DNA from: Thiothrix sp.
GTDB taxonomy: Bacteria; Pseudomonadota; Gammaproteobacteria; Thiotrichales; Thiotrichaceae
Assembly: GCA_020442915.1 (NCBI GenBank)
Contig: JAGRJD010000007.1
Coordinates: 1-64,000, forward strand
DNA: 64,000 bases
Reading direction: 5' to 3'
The notes beneath the pieces are model-generated. The model did not search any database. It was not told the origin of the DNA and saw only the letters and a program-made list of their open reading frames with translations. Shown here piece by piece: positions 23,174 to 32,855 of this stretch. Position numbers and translations under genes: made by a program. How positions within the stretch are numbered: the stretch's first letter is position 1; every line of letters starts with the position of its first letter.

Positions 23174-24717
23174 CAGTATGCTTCATTCAGGGCGTCAACC
23201 GCCGGAATTTCCGTTTCACGCCGGGCCATGTAATCCCGCAGCGCCTCGTCCACAGCGGGGTCCAGCACCGGCTCCTGATAATCATGGAGTAACCTGCGCG
23301 CCTGTTGCACGCCCCGCTGGTTGACATCCAGGGAGCCGTCCGCCACCCACTGCTCATAGGCATTATTATCAAATAATTCCGGCATGAAAAAGGCACGCTG
23401 AAAATTGGCCAGGGTATGGGCGTGGCCCAGATAGTGTCCGCCCGGTCCGACATCCCGCACGGCAGCCAGTGCCGCATCGAAATCATCCCAGCGTATGCCT
23501 TCCGCCATGCGCATGCCCATGGCGCATTGTTCGGCATCCACCACGAACTTGGGCAGGGAGCAGTGCATGCCCGCTTCATTCCAGCCTGCCGAATGCCAGA
23601 TGTAATTGGCCCCGGCCAGCAGCACCGCCATCAGGGTGGTCGCACTTTCATAACCCGACTGGGCATCGAACACCTTGGCACCACCCAGGGTGTTGGAGGT
23701 GCGCCAGGGCACCCGATAGAAGCGCGCCATCTGCCCGATCATGAAATTCATCAGCGAGATTTCCGGTGTGCCTGCCATCGGGGCCCCCGAACGCATGGAC
23801 ACCGTACTGAGGTAATGGCCGTAGATGGCGGGTGCCCCCTTGTTAAGTACCTGGGTATACGCCAGTGCAGACAGGGCCTCGGCATTCAGCTGAGCCACCG
23901 AGGGGACGACACTGGCGGGCGTATTGGCTCCACCCAGCACAAAGGGTGAGCACAGTACCGGTTGGCGGTGGGCCACGAACACCCGCATGGCCGCCAGCAT
24001 GGTCTGGTCCCACACCAGGGGTGAATTGCCATTGACATTGCCGGTCACGACCGGATGATCCTGCAGGTACTCCTCACCAAACAGGATTTTGCACATGGCC
24101 ATGACATCTTCGGCGTTCCTGCCGGAAGTGGTCATGCCCATGAAGGTCTTGTCGGAATGCTTCATGGAGGAATAGGTGATATGCAGATGGCGGTGTGCCA
24201 CCGGCAGGTCCATCGGCTCGACAATGTGATGTGCCGTGGAGTGCAGGGCCGGCAGCATGTGTGCCAGCTTGTGCAGGTCATTCAGGTCCGACAGCGTCGG
24301 CCAGCGTCGTTTACCATCCAGATCATGCACGTAGGGCGCGCCGGTCATGGGCACGAAAATCGCCTGCCTGCCACCGACATCCACCGATTTTTCCGGATCG
24401 CGTGCATGCAGGCGGATGTGTGCAGGAACCGTTGCAATCAGCTCACGGATCAGCCCCCGGTCGAAACGCACCCGCTGACCGTCGACTTCGGCGCCTGCCG
24501 CACGCCATTGTTCCAGTGCGATAGGGTCGCGGAAATCCACGCCCACTTCCTCCAGAATCGCCATGGAGGCATGGTCGATCTTGTGAATCTGCGCTTCATC
24601 CAGCGGCTCGGTATAGGGCAGGCCATGTGTCAGTCCGGGCAGCATGTCCATCTTCACCGCAGTTCGGGATGCCCGCCGTGTATCACGTCCGCGCCGCCGC
24701 TTTGCTTCGGTCTCCAT
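23173..24717 (-). CDS. MttB-family (trimethylamine methyltransferase) protein without pyrrolysine
   Basis: This 514-residue member of the MttB superfamily (COG5598 type) has an uninterrupted frame and no UAG codon inside, so it is a pyrrolysine-free member. Such proteins include glycine betaine and proline betaine:corrinoid methyltransferases. Visible are PGLTHGLPYTEPLDEAQ, the ILEEVGVDFRDP start of the barrel, HIVEPMDLPVAHRHLHITYSSMKHSDKTFMG-type conserved core, GNVNGNSPLVWDQTMLAA and DVGPGGHYLGHAHTL. GCAGGAG before the ATG fixes the start; 41 upstream codons are rejected. It is divergent from proVWX and coupled to a GntR regulator, which points to demethylation of an imported betaine. No corrinoid protein gene is adjacent. 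Confidence 0.9.
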   Translation of the reverse strand: METEAKRRRGRDTRRASRTAVKMDMLPGLTHGLPYTEPLDEAQIHKIDHASMAILEEVGVDFRDPIALEQWRAAGAEVDGQRVRFDRGLIRELIATVPAHIRLHARDPEKSVDVGGRQAIFVPMTGAPYVHDLDGKRRWPTLSDLNDLHKLAHMLPALHSTAHHIVEPMDLPVAHRHLHITYSSMKHSDKTFMGMTTSGRNAEDVMAMCKILFGEEYLQDHPVVTGNVNGNSPLVWDQTMLAAMRVFVAHRQPVLCSPFVLGGANTPASVVPSVAQLNAEALSALAYTQVLNKGAPAIYGHYLSTVSMRSGAPMAGTPEISLMNFMIGQMARFYRVPWRTSNTLGGAKVFDAQSGYESATTLMAVLLAGANYIWHSAGWNEAGMHCSLPKFVVDAEQCAMGMRMAEGIRWDDFDAALAAVRDVGPGGHYLGHAHTLANFQRAFFMPELFDNNAYEQWVADGSLDVNQRGVQQARRLLHDYQEPVLDPAVDEALRDYMARRETEIPAVDALNEAY

Positions 24718-24745
24718 GCCTGACTCCTGCCCTGATTGAATACAT

Positions 24746-24757
24746 ATTGTATACAAT
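24746..24757. promoter_or_regulatory. GntR-type operator 1 (ATTGTATACAAT)
   Basis: A perfect 12-base palindrome with the TTGTATACAA core typical of GntR/FCD operators lies 29 bases before the MttB-like gene. The co-transcribed GntR regulator is the obvious ligand. Confidence 0.75.
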
Positions 24758-24841
24758 AAATGCTTTCTGTGTTTTTCTGCAAGCGGAAAATAGCCTGCCT
24801 GTCGGAGGAAAACCGGGTCGATGTCAATAAAACACAACAAA

Positions 24842-24856
24842 AATACAACTTGTATT
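24842..24856. promoter_or_regulatory. GntR-type operator 2 (AATACAACTTGTATT)
   Basis: A perfect 7-1-7 inverted repeat lies 85 bases from operator 1 and 100 bases before proV. It shares the TGTAT/ATACA half-site with operator 1, which suggests that one regulator controls both divergent transcripts. Confidence 0.72.
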
Positions 24857-24955
24857 CAATGGATAAAACCCGTATTTTCAATGCGGGCCGACAGGACCCT
24901 GCTGCTACCCCCAGGCAGTTTTTCCGTATTTTAAGGAGGAGGATGCGCTTACGCC

Positions 24956-26170
24956 ATGTCAGCAACGAAACTGAAGCTATCCATCAAGAACCTGTACAAG
25001 GTTTTCGGGGAAAACCCGGAGCGGGTCTGGCCTCTGCTTGAACAGGGTCTGTCCAAAGACGCCATTTTTGAGCAGACTGGCCTGACCATCGGGGTGCATG
25101 ATGCCAGTTTTGATATTTACGAAGGTGAAATATTCGTCATCATGGGGCTGTCCGGGTCCGGCAAATCCACCATGGTGCGGTTGCTGAACCGCCTGATCGA
25201 GCCGACCTCAGGGCAGGTTCTGATCGGAGATACCGACATTGCCGGCGTCTCCGATGAAAAGCTGCGTGAAATCCGGCGCAAGCAGATCAGCATGGTATTC
25301 CAGTCCTTTGCCCTCATGCCGCACATGAGCGTGCTGGACAATACGGCCTTCGGTCTGGAACTGGACGGTGTGCCGCGTGAGGAGCGTTACCGCCGGGCGC
25401 GTATCGCCTTGCAGCAGGTCGGGCTGCCGGCCCATGAAAACGCTTATCCGGATGAACTGTCCGGCGGCATGCGGCAGCGTGTGGGGCTGGCGCGTGCCCT
25501 GACCAACGATCCGGATATCCTGCTCATGGACGAGGCCTTTTCGGCACTTGATCCCCTGATCCGCACGGAAATGCAGGATGAGCTGTTGAAGCTGCAGAGC
25601 GAGCAGCGGCGTACCATCGTGTTCATCTCGCACGACCTGGACGAGGCCATGCGTATCGGCAACCGCATCGCCATCATGCAGGGCGGGCGCGTGGTGCAGG
25701 TTGATACTCCTGACAACATTCTCGGCAACCCGGCCAATGACTATGTACGTTCCTTCTTCCGGGGCGTGGATGTCAGTGCGGTGCTGCATGCGCGGGATGT
25801 CGCCAGGAAGCAGCAGGTCACGCTGTTCGAGCGCGAAGGCACCGGCCTGAAGGCAGCGGCGGCACGGCTGCGCGAGCATGACCGGCCTTACGGGTTCGTG
25901 CTGGATGACCGGGGGCATTTTGTCGGGGTGGTATCTGTTGACTCCATCACGCTGGCCCTGCAGCATAACCCGCAGGCCCGGTTGCATGAGGCCCTGCTGG
26001 AAGGGGTGACGCCGCTGGAGGCCGGTACGCCGTTGAGCGAACTGATCGGTGCGGTGGCGCGTTCCACCTATGGCCTGCCGGTGGTTGACGCTGAGGGGCG
26101 TTATCTGGGCGTAATCACCAAGACCGTGCTGCTGGAAACACTGGACCGGGAGAATGAACAACATGGCTGA
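24956..26170 (+). CDS. proV: Glycine betaine/proline ABC transporter ATPase (ProV type)
   Basis: This cytosolic ATPase of a betaine importer has 404 residues. The leading segment [20 protein letters not shown] is typical of ProV/OpuAA. The ATPase core has Walker [18 protein letters not shown], signature [16 protein letters not shown] and Walker [17 protein letters not shown]. Two C-terminal CBS motifs follow (about residues 280-400), which in OpuA-type systems sense ionic strength. A GGAGGAGG element lies unusually far (13 bases) from the ATG; the nearer ATG is out of frame. proW overlaps its end. Divergence from the MttB-like gene suggests that uptake serves catabolism as well as osmoprotection. 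Confidence 0.95.
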   Translation: MSATKLKLSIKNLYKVFGENPERVWPLLEQGLSKDAIFEQTGLTIGVHDASFDIYEGEIFVIMGLSGSGKSTMVRLLNRLIEPTSGQVLIGDTDIAGVSDEKLREIRRKQISMVFQSFALMPHMSVLDNTAFGLELDGVPREERYRRARIALQQVGLPAHENAYPDELSGGMRQRVGLARALTNDPDILLMDEAFSALDPLIRTEMQDELLKLQSEQRRTIVFISHDLDEAMRIGNRIAIMQGGRVVQVDTPDNILGNPANDYVRSFFRGVDVSAVLHARDVARKQQVTLFEREGTGLKAAAARLREHDRPYGFVLDDRGHFVGVVSVDSITLALQHNPQARLHEALLEGVTPLEAGTPLSELIGAVARSTYGLPVVDAEGRYLGVITKTVLLETLDRENEQHG

Positions 26171-27245
26171 CAATGCAAGTAATCCCGCGGCTGCCGGCGG
26201 AACCGATCAGGCGGCGCAATCTGGAGCGCCCGCTGCCGGTAATGCCTGGACGGCACCGGCAGCGGATACCGCCGACACAAGTAGCAACGCGGACTGGCTG
26301 AGCGGTGCCCCCGATGTGACACCGGACAGTTTCAACTGGCTCGACCCTTTCCAGGAGGCAGTGATTCCGCTTGATGCCTGGGTCAACAGCGGTCTGACAT
26401 GGGTGGTTGATCACCTGCGTCCTTTCTTTCAGGCGATCCGCTGGCCGATTGATGCCACGCTGACCGGGATTCAGGCCGGTCTGCAGGCTGTACCGGCACC
26501 GGTACTGATTCTGCTGATTGCGCTGCTGGCCTGGCAGGTATCGGGGCGGCGGCTGGCCCTGGGTTCGATCCTGTCACTGATTTTTGTAGGGCTGATCGGG
26601 GCCTGGGATGAGTCGGTCATTACCCTGGCGCTGGTGATCACGGCGGTGTTTTTCAGCCTGCTGATCGGGCTGCCCACCGGCATCTGGCTGTCGCGCAGCG
26701 ACCAGGCGGCTTCCACCCTGCGCCCCTTTCTGGATGCGATGCAGACCACCCCCGCCTTTGTGTACCTGGTACCGATTGTTATGCTGTTCGGGATCGGCAA
26801 TGTGCCCGGTGTGGTCGTCACCATCATTTTCGCCCTGCCACCGCTGATCCGCCTCACCAATCTGGGCATTCGCCAGGTACCCGAGGATCTGGTCGAGGCG
26901 ACCCGCTCGTTTGGTGCCAGTCCGCGCCAGCTGCTTTTCAAGGTGCAGCTTCCGCTGGCCATGCCGACCATTCTTGCCGGGATCAACCAGACCCTCATGC
27001 TGGCGCTGTCCATGGTGGTGATCGCCTCCATGATCGCGGTGGGCGGTCTGGGACAGATGGTGCTGCGCGGTATCGGTCGCCTCGACATGGGGCTTGCGAC
27101 TGTCGGCGGCATCGGTATCGTTGTGCTGGCCATCATTCTTGATCGCATCACCCAGTCCATGGGCCGGGATGCGCGTAGCCGTGGTACGCGTCACTGGTAC
27201 GACACCGGGCCGATCGGCTGGGTGGTGCGGCAGTTCGGGAAATAA
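26163..27245 (+). CDS. proW: Glycine betaine/proline ABC transporter permease (ProW type)
   Basis: This is the membrane subunit of the betaine importer. Of 360 residues, the first 60 are a soluble Ala/Asp-rich tail. The membrane domain has about seven helices ([41 protein letters not shown]) and the conserved EAA-type loop [30 protein letters not shown] that contacts ProV. I prefer the ATG at 26163 to the one at 26154, because GGGAG ends one base before the latter and is well spaced for the former. It overlaps proV by eight bases. proX follows 28 bases later with its own ribosome site. Confidence 0.94.
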   Translation: MADNASNPAAAGGTDQAAQSGAPAAGNAWTAPAADTADTSSNADWLSGAPDVTPDSFNWLDPFQEAVIPLDAWVNSGLTWVVDHLRPFFQAIRWPIDATLTGIQAGLQAVPAPVLILLIALLAWQVSGRRLALGSILSLIFVGLIGAWDESVITLALVITAVFFSLLIGLPTGIWLSRSDQAASTLRPFLDAMQTTPAFVYLVPIVMLFGIGNVPGVVVTIIFALPPLIRLTNLGIRQVPEDLVEATRSFGASPRQLLFKVQLPLAMPTILAGINQTLMLALSMVVIASMIAVGGLGQMVLRGIGRLDMGLATVGGIGIVVLAIILDRITQSMGRDARSRGTRHWYDTGPIGWVVRQFGK

Positions 27246-27273
27246 CAGTCATCTTAGTTAGAGGAGCTTAACC

Positions 27274-28278
27274 ATGTTTCCAAGGCTTATGAAAACCCTG
27301 ACACTCAGTGCAGCACTGCTGCTGGTTCCCCTGGCCCAGGCTGCGGATGATCAGCCCGGCGCCGGTGTTCCGGTCCAGCCGCTGAAATCATCGATTGCGG
27401 AAGAAACCTTTCAGACCCTGCTGGTCAGCCGGGCACTGGAAGCCCTGGGGTATGATGTCAAACCCATCAAGGAAATCGAATATGCTGCCGGACACGTTGC
27501 CATTGCCAATGGCGACGGCACTTTTCTGGCTGACCACTGGGACCCGCTGCATGCCGATTTTTATGAGCGCGCCGGTGGGGCCGAAAAGATATTCCGGGAA
27601 GGCGTTTATTCCACCGGAGCCCTGCAGGGCTACCTGATCGACAAGAAAACCGCGGATGAACACAAGATCACCAATATCGAACAGCTCAAGGATCCCGAAG
27701 TTGCCAAGCTGTTCGATACCAATGGTGACGGCAAGGCCGATCTGGCGGGCTGTAACCCCGGCTGGGGCTGTGAGGCCGTGATCGAGCATCAGCTGGATGC
27801 CTATGGCCTGCGTGATACCGTGACCCACAATCAGGGAGCCTATTCCGCCATCATCGCCGACACCATCGCCCGCTACAAGCAGGGCGAGCCGATCCTGTAT
27901 TACACCTGGACACCCTACTGGGTCAGTGGCGTGCTGGTACCCGGCAAGGACACCACCTGGCTGCAGGTACCGTTTTCCTCCCTGCCCGGTGAGCGCGCCA
28001 ATATGGACACGGCACTGCCGGATGGCTCCAACTACGGTTTCGAGGCCAATGAGCAGCGGATCATCGCCAACCGTGCGTTTGCCGAGGCCAACCCGGCTGC
28101 CGCCAAACTGTTTTCGATCATGAAACTCAGTGCCAATGACATCAGCGCGGAAAACCTGCGCATGCGTGATGGTGAAGATTCGGAGAAGGACATCGAGCGC
28201 CATACCGATGCCTGGATCAAGGCACATCAGGAGACATTTGACGGCTGGCTGGACGAGGCCCGCAAAGCCGCCGAGTGA
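27274..28278 (+). CDS. proX: Glycine betaine-binding periplasmic protein (ProX type)
   Basis: ProX captures betaine in the periplasm and delivers it to ProVW. The 334-residue protein has a Sec signal peptide ([19 protein letters not shown], cleavage near residue 23). The mature part is an OpuAC-type domain with the aromatic residues expected for a betaine cage: [24 protein letters not shown] with a likely disulfide between the two Cys, and [11 protein letters not shown]. The [19 protein letters not shown] region is also typical of E. coli-like ProX. GGAG lies 8 bases before the ATG. It is the last gene of proVWX, and a perfect GC-rich palindrome follows its stop. Confidence 0.95.
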   Translation: MFPRLMKTLTLSAALLLVPLAQAADDQPGAGVPVQPLKSSIAEETFQTLLVSRALEALGYDVKPIKEIEYAAGHVAIANGDGTFLADHWDPLHADFYERAGGAEKIFREGVYSTGALQGYLIDKKTADEHKITNIEQLKDPEVAKLFDTNGDGKADLAGCNPGWGCEAVIEHQLDAYGLRDTVTHNQGAYSAIIADTIARYKQGEPILYYTWTPYWVSGVLVPGKDTTWLQVPFSSLPGERANMDTALPDGSNYGFEANEQRIIANRAFAEANPAAAKLFSIMKLSANDISAENLRMRDGEDSEKDIERHTDAWIKAHQETFDGWLDEARKAAE

Positions 28279-28291
28279 CCCCCTCCCGTGG

Positions 28292-28311
28292 CAGGCCGGT
28301 GCACCGGCCTG
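28292..28311 (+). terminator. Perfect palindrome after proX
   Basis: CAGGCCGGTGCACCGGCCTG is a perfect 20-base palindrome 13 bases after the proX stop, followed by TCCCTTT. The stem is strong but the T tract weak. It could end the transcript or protect its 3' end. Confidence 0.55.
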
Positions 28312-28373
28312 TCCCTTTGGGCACTGCTTCTGCCCGAAAACCGCCTGCAACCCCCTATTTCGCTCCGGGAAAG

Positions 28374-28401
28374 CTTACAGCAAATTTCAGTTCGGTATAA
28401 T
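28374..28401 (+). promoter_or_regulatory. Promoter for the yrbG-kdsDC-lptCAB block
   Basis: A consensus -10 TATAAT (28396-28401) is preceded at 16 bases by CTTACA (28374-28379). Transcription would begin about 25 bases before the yrbG ATG. Confidence 0.65.
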
Positions 28402-28433
28402 GCGCGCTTTCCATCAGGGATGTATGATAAACC

Positions 28434-29399
28434 ATGTTGTTGCTGTTGGCGGTACTCGGCGGGCTGATCCTGCTGGCCTGGAGTTCGGACAAGTTTGTGG
28501 ACGGGGCGGTGAATCTGGCCGGACTCACCGGTATTCCGCCGCTGGTGGTCGGCATGGTGGTGATCGGATTCGGTACCTCGGCACCGGAACTGGTGGTTTC
28601 GGCCTCGGCAGCCCTGAACGGTACGCCGGCCATGGCGCTGGGCAATGCCATCGGTTCCAACATCACCAATATCGCCCTGATTCTGGGGGTGACCGGGCTG
28701 ATCGCCGCGCTGCCCCTGGAATCCAGCATCATCCGGCGCGAAATCCCCGTTCTGCTGCTGGTCGGGGCCGGTTCGGGACTGCTGTTGCTGGATGATTACC
28801 TGTCATTCCTGGATGGCCTTCTGCTGATGGCAGCCCTGCTGGTTTTGCTGCTGTGGATGCTGCGCATGGCCCGGCAGGGCAACGACCCGGCACTGCAGGC
28901 GGAAACCGCCAGACAGGAGGTCGCCATGAGCATGCAGCACTCCCTGTTCTGGACCGTGACCGGACTGCTGCTGCTGGTCGTGGCGGCCAGACTGGTGGTC
29001 TGGGGCGCTTCCGGCATTGCCGCTTATTTCGGGGTCAGCGATCTGGTGATCGGCCTGACCATTGTCGCCATCGGCACCAGTCTGCCGGAACTGGCAGCCT
29101 CCATCAGCAGTGCCCGTCGGGGTGAAACCGGCATGGCCGTGGGCAACATCATCGGCTCCAACCTGTTCAACAACCTGGGTGTCATGGGGCTGGCGGCCCT
29201 GATCCGGCCCTTTGCACCACCGCCGGAAGTGATCAGCCGTGATCTGCCCATCATGATGGGGCTGACCCTGCTGCTGCTGCTGTTCGCCTTCACCCCCCCC
29301 AGACGCAACATCCTGACACGCTGGGAAGCCTCGGTGCTGCTGCTGGTTTTTGTCGCCTACCAGCTGCTGCTCTACTACCAGAGTCAGGCCACGGCATGA
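28434..29399 (+). CDS. yrbG: Calcium/sodium antiporter (YrbG type)
   Basis: This inner-membrane cation/Ca2+ exchanger has 321 residues and about ten helices in two inverted halves. Each half carries an alpha repeat: VVIGFGTSAPELVVSASAALNG with ALGNAIGSNITNIALILG, and VAIGTSLPELAASISSARRG with AVGNIIGSNLFNNLGVMG. The GTSAPE/GTSLPE and GSN motifs hold the ion-coordinating Glu and Asn. It is the first gene of the block and overlaps kdsD by four bases (ATGA). The same order is found in E. coli, although a link between calcium exchange and lipopolysaccharide synthesis is not established. Confidence 0.94.
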   Translation: MLLLLAVLGGLILLAWSSDKFVDGAVNLAGLTGIPPLVVGMVVIGFGTSAPELVVSASAALNGTPAMALGNAIGSNITNIALILGVTGLIAALPLESSIIRREIPVLLLVGAGSGLLLLDDYLSFLDGLLLMAALLVLLLWMLRMARQGNDPALQAETARQEVAMSMQHSLFWTVTGLLLLVVAARLVVWGASGIAAYFGVSDLVIGLTIVAIGTSLPELAASISSARRGETGMAVGNIIGSNLFNNLGVMGLAALIRPFAPPPEVISRDLPIMMGLTLLLLLFAFTPPRRNILTRWEASVLLLVFVAYQLLLYYQSQATA

Positions 29400-30379
29400 G
29401 TGCAGCTCCAGACCACAGCCGGGCCGACCTCAAAGCCCTGGCGCGGGCGGTGATCGAAACTGAAATCTGCGCCCTGAACGCGTTGCCGGCCCGCATTGAT
29501 AACCAGTTTGTAGCCGCCTGCGAAGCCATTCTGGCCTGCCGGGGGCGGGTGATCGTGACGGGCATGGGCAAGTCCGGCCACATCGGCAGCAAGATCGCCG
29601 CCACCCTGGCCAGTACCGGAACTCCGGCCTTTTTTGTGCATCCGGGGGAAGCCAGTCACGGTGATCTGGGCATGATCATGGATGGTGATGTGTTGATTGC
29701 CCTGTCCAATTCGGGGGCGACCGACGAGATTCTGGCCATCATTCCCGCCATCCGGCGCCTGCAGGTGGTGATTGTGGCCATGACCGGCCACCCGGAATCG
29801 GAACTGGCCCGTGCCGCCCATCACCACATTCATACCGGCGTGGACAATGAAGCCTGTCCACTGGGTCTGGCTCCCACCTCCAGCACCACGGCGGCCCTGG
29901 TGATGGGTGATGCCCTGGCCATTTCCCTGCTGGAGGCGCGCGGATTCACGGCTGAAGACTTCGCCCGTTCACACCCCGGCGGTCGTCTGGGCAAGCGCCT
30001 GCTGGTGCATGTGCATGACATCATGCACACCGGGGCGCATATCCCCAGGGTTGCGCCTGATGCCGACCTGCGTCAGGCCATTCTGGAAATGACGCGTCAG
30101 GGGTTTGGCATGACCGTGATCATGGACGGGGAGCAGCGGCTGCTTGGCATTTTCACCGATGGTGATCTGCGGCGCTCGTTCGAGAACAGCATGACACCGG
30201 ATGTCGCCGTGGCCAGCGTCATGACCCGACAGTGCCTGAGCATCGCTCCCGACGCCTTGGCGGTGTCAGCCCTGAACCTGATGCAGGAGCGCAGCATTAC
30301 CGCCTTGCCGGTAGTTCGGGACGGGCGTGTGGCTGGTATCATCCACATGCATGATTTGTTACGCGCAGGAATTGTTTGA
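29396..30379 (+). CDS. kdsD: Arabinose-5-phosphate isomerase KdsD
   Basis: KdsD converts ribulose 5-phosphate to arabinose 5-phosphate, the first step to Kdo of lipopolysaccharide. It has 327 residues. The SIS domain (about residues 40-180) shows GRVIVTGMGKSGHIGSKIAATLASTGTPAFFVHPGEASHGDLGM-type features, ALSNSGATDE, and LAPTSSTTAALVMGDALA, followed by FARSHPGGRLGKRLL. Two CBS motifs follow (about 205-327). It overlaps yrbG by four bases and kdsC by one base, so translation of the block is tightly coupled. The enzyme works in the cytosol. Confidence 0.96.
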   Translation: MSAAPDHSRADLKALARAVIETEICALNALPARIDNQFVAACEAILACRGRVIVTGMGKSGHIGSKIAATLASTGTPAFFVHPGEASHGDLGMIMDGDVLIALSNSGATDEILAIIPAIRRLQVVIVAMTGHPESELARAAHHHIHTGVDNEACPLGLAPTSSTTAALVMGDALAISLLEARGFTAEDFARSHPGGRLGKRLLVHVHDIMHTGAHIPRVAPDADLRQAILEMTRQGFGMTVIMDGEQRLLGIFTDGDLRRSFENSMTPDVAVASVMTRQCLSIAPDALAVSALNLMQERSITALPVVRDGRVAGIIHMHDLLRAGIV

Positions 30380-30909
30380 TGACCAGAATCCAGACCCGAG
30401 CTGAAAAAATCCGCCTGCTGGTCCTTGATGTCGATGGCGTCATGACCGATGGCAGCCTGTTTTATGACAATCAGGGCCAGGAGTACAAAGCCTTCAATGC
30501 CCGTGACGGCCATGGTATCCGCATGCTGCAGTACGGGGGGATCAGGGTGGCGATCCTGACCGGACGTCGTTCGGAGCTGGTCAGCTATCGGGCTGCCAAT
30601 CTCGACATTCCGGATGAGCTGGTGTTCCAGGGCTACCGCGACAAGCGTCCCGCCTTTGCTGAACTGTTGCAGCGCACCGGGCTGCAGGCCGGACAGATCG
30701 CCTATCTCGGCGATGATGTGGTGGATCTGCCGGTCATGATGCAGGTGGGGCTGGCGATTGCGGTGGCGGATGCCCATCCGTTCGTGCAGCAGCACGCGCA
30801 CTGGATTACCGGGCAGGGTGGAGGACGGGGCGCAGTGCGCGAAGTGTGCGAAAGGCTGCTGGAGGCCCAGGGCCGGCTTGCCGCCATGCTGCAGGATTAC
30901 CTGAAATGA
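30379..30909 (+). CDS. kdsC: Kdo-8-phosphate phosphatase KdsC
   Basis: KdsC removes phosphate from Kdo-8-P to release Kdo. The 176-residue protein has the cap-less HAD (C0) length and forms tetramers in the family. Motifs: LLVLDVDGVMTDGSLFYD with both catalytic Asp, AILTGRRSELVSYRA (motif II), the Lys in GYRDKRPAFAELL, and YLGDDVVDLPVMMQVGLAIAVADA (motif IV). The ATG at 30379 shares one base with the kdsD stop; a TTG one codon upstream is also open. lptC follows after 17 bases. Confidence 0.95.
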   Translation: MTRIQTRAEKIRLLVLDVDGVMTDGSLFYDNQGQEYKAFNARDGHGIRMLQYGGIRVAILTGRRSELVSYRAANLDIPDELVFQGYRDKRPAFAELLQRTGLQAGQIAYLGDDVVDLPVMMQVGLAIAVADAHPFVQQHAHWITGQGGGRGAVREVCERLLEAQGRLAAMLQDYLK

Positions 30910-30926
30910 CGGCAGGGTGAGCCGTC

Positions 30927-31499
30927 ATGGGCAGGGGAGGACTCGCACTGGTCATGGGGCTCGCGGCGCTGCTGGTGATCATCAATCTGCAGGATTACCT
31001 GATCAGCCCGGAACTGCAGCCGATCGATACCCGGCAGGACGAGATTGATTATTACATGACCAATTTCAGTTTCAGCGCCATCAATGCCGCCGGTGAAACC
31101 GGCATGCAGCTCAGTGGCCAGTATCAGGCCCACTGGCGCGAGCGCAAAACCAGCTTCATCATTGAACCCCGTCTCGAAAGTCACCGCTATCAGGCCGGTG
31201 TCGCAGCGGATACGGTCAACCTGAGTGCCAGCGAAGCCGTGCTGGACCACAGGGACAATATTGCCGCACTGCAGGGTGAGGTTCACCTGCTGGCGCGGGT
31301 TCAGGGAGAAGAGCAGCTTGACCTGACCACGGCGGAACTGCAGTACGATATCAACAACAACGTTGCCAGCACCACCGAAGACGTACTGATCAAAAGCCCC
31401 GGTTTCGTTTTGCAGGGCACCGGGCTTGAGGCTAAACTGGATGAGGAATCCCTGAGGATAAACAACAATGTACGATCAACCTATACCCCCGCTCACTAG
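30927..31499 (+). CDS. lptC: LPS export protein LptC
   Basis: LptC is anchored in the inner membrane and passes lipopolysaccharide from the LptB2FG transporter to periplasmic LptA. The 190-residue protein has a single N-terminal helix (LALVMGLAALLVIINL, residues 5-21) and then a beta-jellyroll domain with the YYMTNFSFSAINAAGETGMQLSG region and the repeated beta pattern up to the C-terminus. It overlaps lptA by 32 bases, an unusually long overlap in a different frame. This implies that the two proteins, which touch each other, are translationally coupled. Confidence 0.92.
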   Translation: MGRGGLALVMGLAALLVIINLQDYLISPELQPIDTRQDEIDYYMTNFSFSAINAAGETGMQLSGQYQAHWRERKTSFIIEPRLESHRYQAGVAADTVNLSASEAVLDHRDNIAALQGEVHLLARVQGEEQLDLTTAELQYDINNNVASTTEDVLIKSPGFVLQGTGLEAKLDEESLRINNNVRSTYTPAH

Positions 31500-31998
31500 G
31501 GCGACCACCCTGCTGTTGCTGTGCCTGCTGCCGCTTTCGGTTCTGGCCGTGCGCGAGGACGTGGAGCAGCCGGTCAATCTGGAGGCTGACTCCGTGGTCT
31601 TCAACAAGCAGGCCGGTACGGCCGTTTATGCCGGTCGGGTGGAAATTTCCCAGGGCACCCTGCGCATCACCGCCGACCGGATTGAAATCAGTGCGCCCGC
31701 CAATGAAATCCAGAGCATCCGTGCCGCCGGACGCCCGGTGAATTTCCGGCAGACCATGGACAACGGCAGACAGGCCGTGGGCAAGGCCGAGCTGATACAG
31801 TATCTGGTGCCCCAGAAACTGCTGGTGCTGACCGGCGGTGCTACCCTGAGCCAGGACCGGGATACCTTTTCCAGTAACCGCATCGAATACTCCACCGCGA
31901 CCGGTGAGCTCAAGGCCGGTGGCAGCACCAGTACGGCAGGTACTCAGAAACCGGGCCGGGTACGGGCCATTTTCTACCCCACCAACAAGGCGCAATAA
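31468..31998 (+). CDS. lptA: LPS transport periplasmic protein LptA
   Basis: LptA forms the periplasmic bridge that carries lipopolysaccharide to the outer-membrane LptDE. The 176-residue protein has a signal peptide (TTLLLLCLLPLSVLAV, cleavage near residue 27) and the OstA-like domain: VNLEADSVVFNKQAGTAVYAGRVEISQGTLRITADRIEI in the family pattern, then AELIQYLVPQKLLVLTGGATLSQDRDTFSSNRI. A GAGGA site sits inside the end of lptC, 8 bases before the ATG. lptB follows after 6 bases. Confidence 0.94.
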   Translation: MYDQPIPPLTRATTLLLLCLLPLSVLAVREDVEQPVNLEADSVVFNKQAGTAVYAGRVEISQGTLRITADRIEISAPANEIQSIRAAGRPVNFRQTMDNGRQAVGKAELIQYLVPQKLLVLTGGATLSQDRDTFSSNRIEYSTATGELKAGGSTSTAGTQKPGRVRAIFYPTNKAQ

Positions 31999-32004
31999 GC
32001 GTTC

Positions 32005-32730
32005 ATGGCCACCCTGCGTGCAGTGCAGCTGCAGAAAAGCTACCGGAAACGCCAGATACTCCGGGATCTGAGTCTGGAGGTGCACAGTGCCGAGGTTGTC
32101 GGCTTGCTGGGTCCCAATGGTGCGGGCAAAACCACAGCGTTCTACATGATTGTGGGGCTGGTGGGTGTGGATGGCGGGCAGATCTGCCTTGACGAGCGTG
32201 ATATCACCCGCTATGCCATGCATGAGCGTGCCCGGGCCGGCCTGGGCTATCTGGCTCAGGAGGCCAGCGTGTTCCGCAAGCTCACCGTGGCCGAAAACAT
32301 CCTGGCCATCCTGCAGCTGCGCCGTGATCTCAAGCGCAGGCAGCAGCAGGAGCGTCTGGAAAGCCTGCTGCAGGAGTTCCAGATCACGCACCTGCGTGAC
32401 AGCCTCGGCATCAGTCTTTCCGGGGGTGAGCGCCGCCGCCTGGAAATTGCCCGTACCCTGGCTACTGATCCGGCCTTTATCCTGCTGGATGAGCCCTTTG
32501 CCGGTGTTGATCCGATCTCGGTGCTGGAAATCCAGAAAATCATCAATCACCTGGTCAAACGCGGGATCGGAATCCTGATCACCGACCACAATGTGCGCGA
32601 GACCCTGGGCATTTGTCACCGCGCCTATATTCTCAGTGAGGGCAGCATTCTGGTACAGGGCACACCCGCCGCTATTCTGGCCAATGAGCAGGCCCGCAAG
32701 GTCTATCTGGGCGAAAATTTCCGGCTGTAA
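32005..32730 (+). CDS. lptB: LPS export ATPase LptB
   Basis: LptB is the cytosolic ATPase of the LptB2FG exporter that extracts lipopolysaccharide from the inner membrane. The 241-residue protein has Walker [22 protein letters not shown], the Q-loop region [20 protein letters not shown] that is diagnostic of LptB, signature [16 protein letters not shown], Walker [17 protein letters not shown], and switch His in [10 protein letters not shown]. It ends the kds-lpt block. In many gammaproteobacteria rpoN follows; here a SPOR lipoprotein gene follows after an AT-rich gap of 125 bases. Confidence 0.97.
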   Translation: MATLRAVQLQKSYRKRQILRDLSLEVHSAEVVGLLGPNGAGKTTAFYMIVGLVGVDGGQICLDERDITRYAMHERARAGLGYLAQEASVFRKLTVAENILAILQLRRDLKRRQQQERLESLLQEFQITHLRDSLGISLSGGERRRLEIARTLATDPAFILLDEPFAGVDPISVLEIQKIINHLVKRGIGILITDHNVRETLGICHRAYILSEGSILVQGTPAAILANEQARKVYLGENFRL

Positions 32731-32855
32731 CGGTAACAAGCATGACCGCACGTCAGTTCGGCATAAAAATATTTACTTACTTTCAGAACTCGGTGAATAT
32801 AGGTATGTCTTAGATAAAACAGACAAAACAATAATTAAACAGAGGGCTTCTGAAA

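Noticed and set aside
23173-24717. Pyrrolysine codon in the MttB-like gene
   Set aside because: The frame is continuous with no internal UAG, so it is a non-pyrrolysine member.
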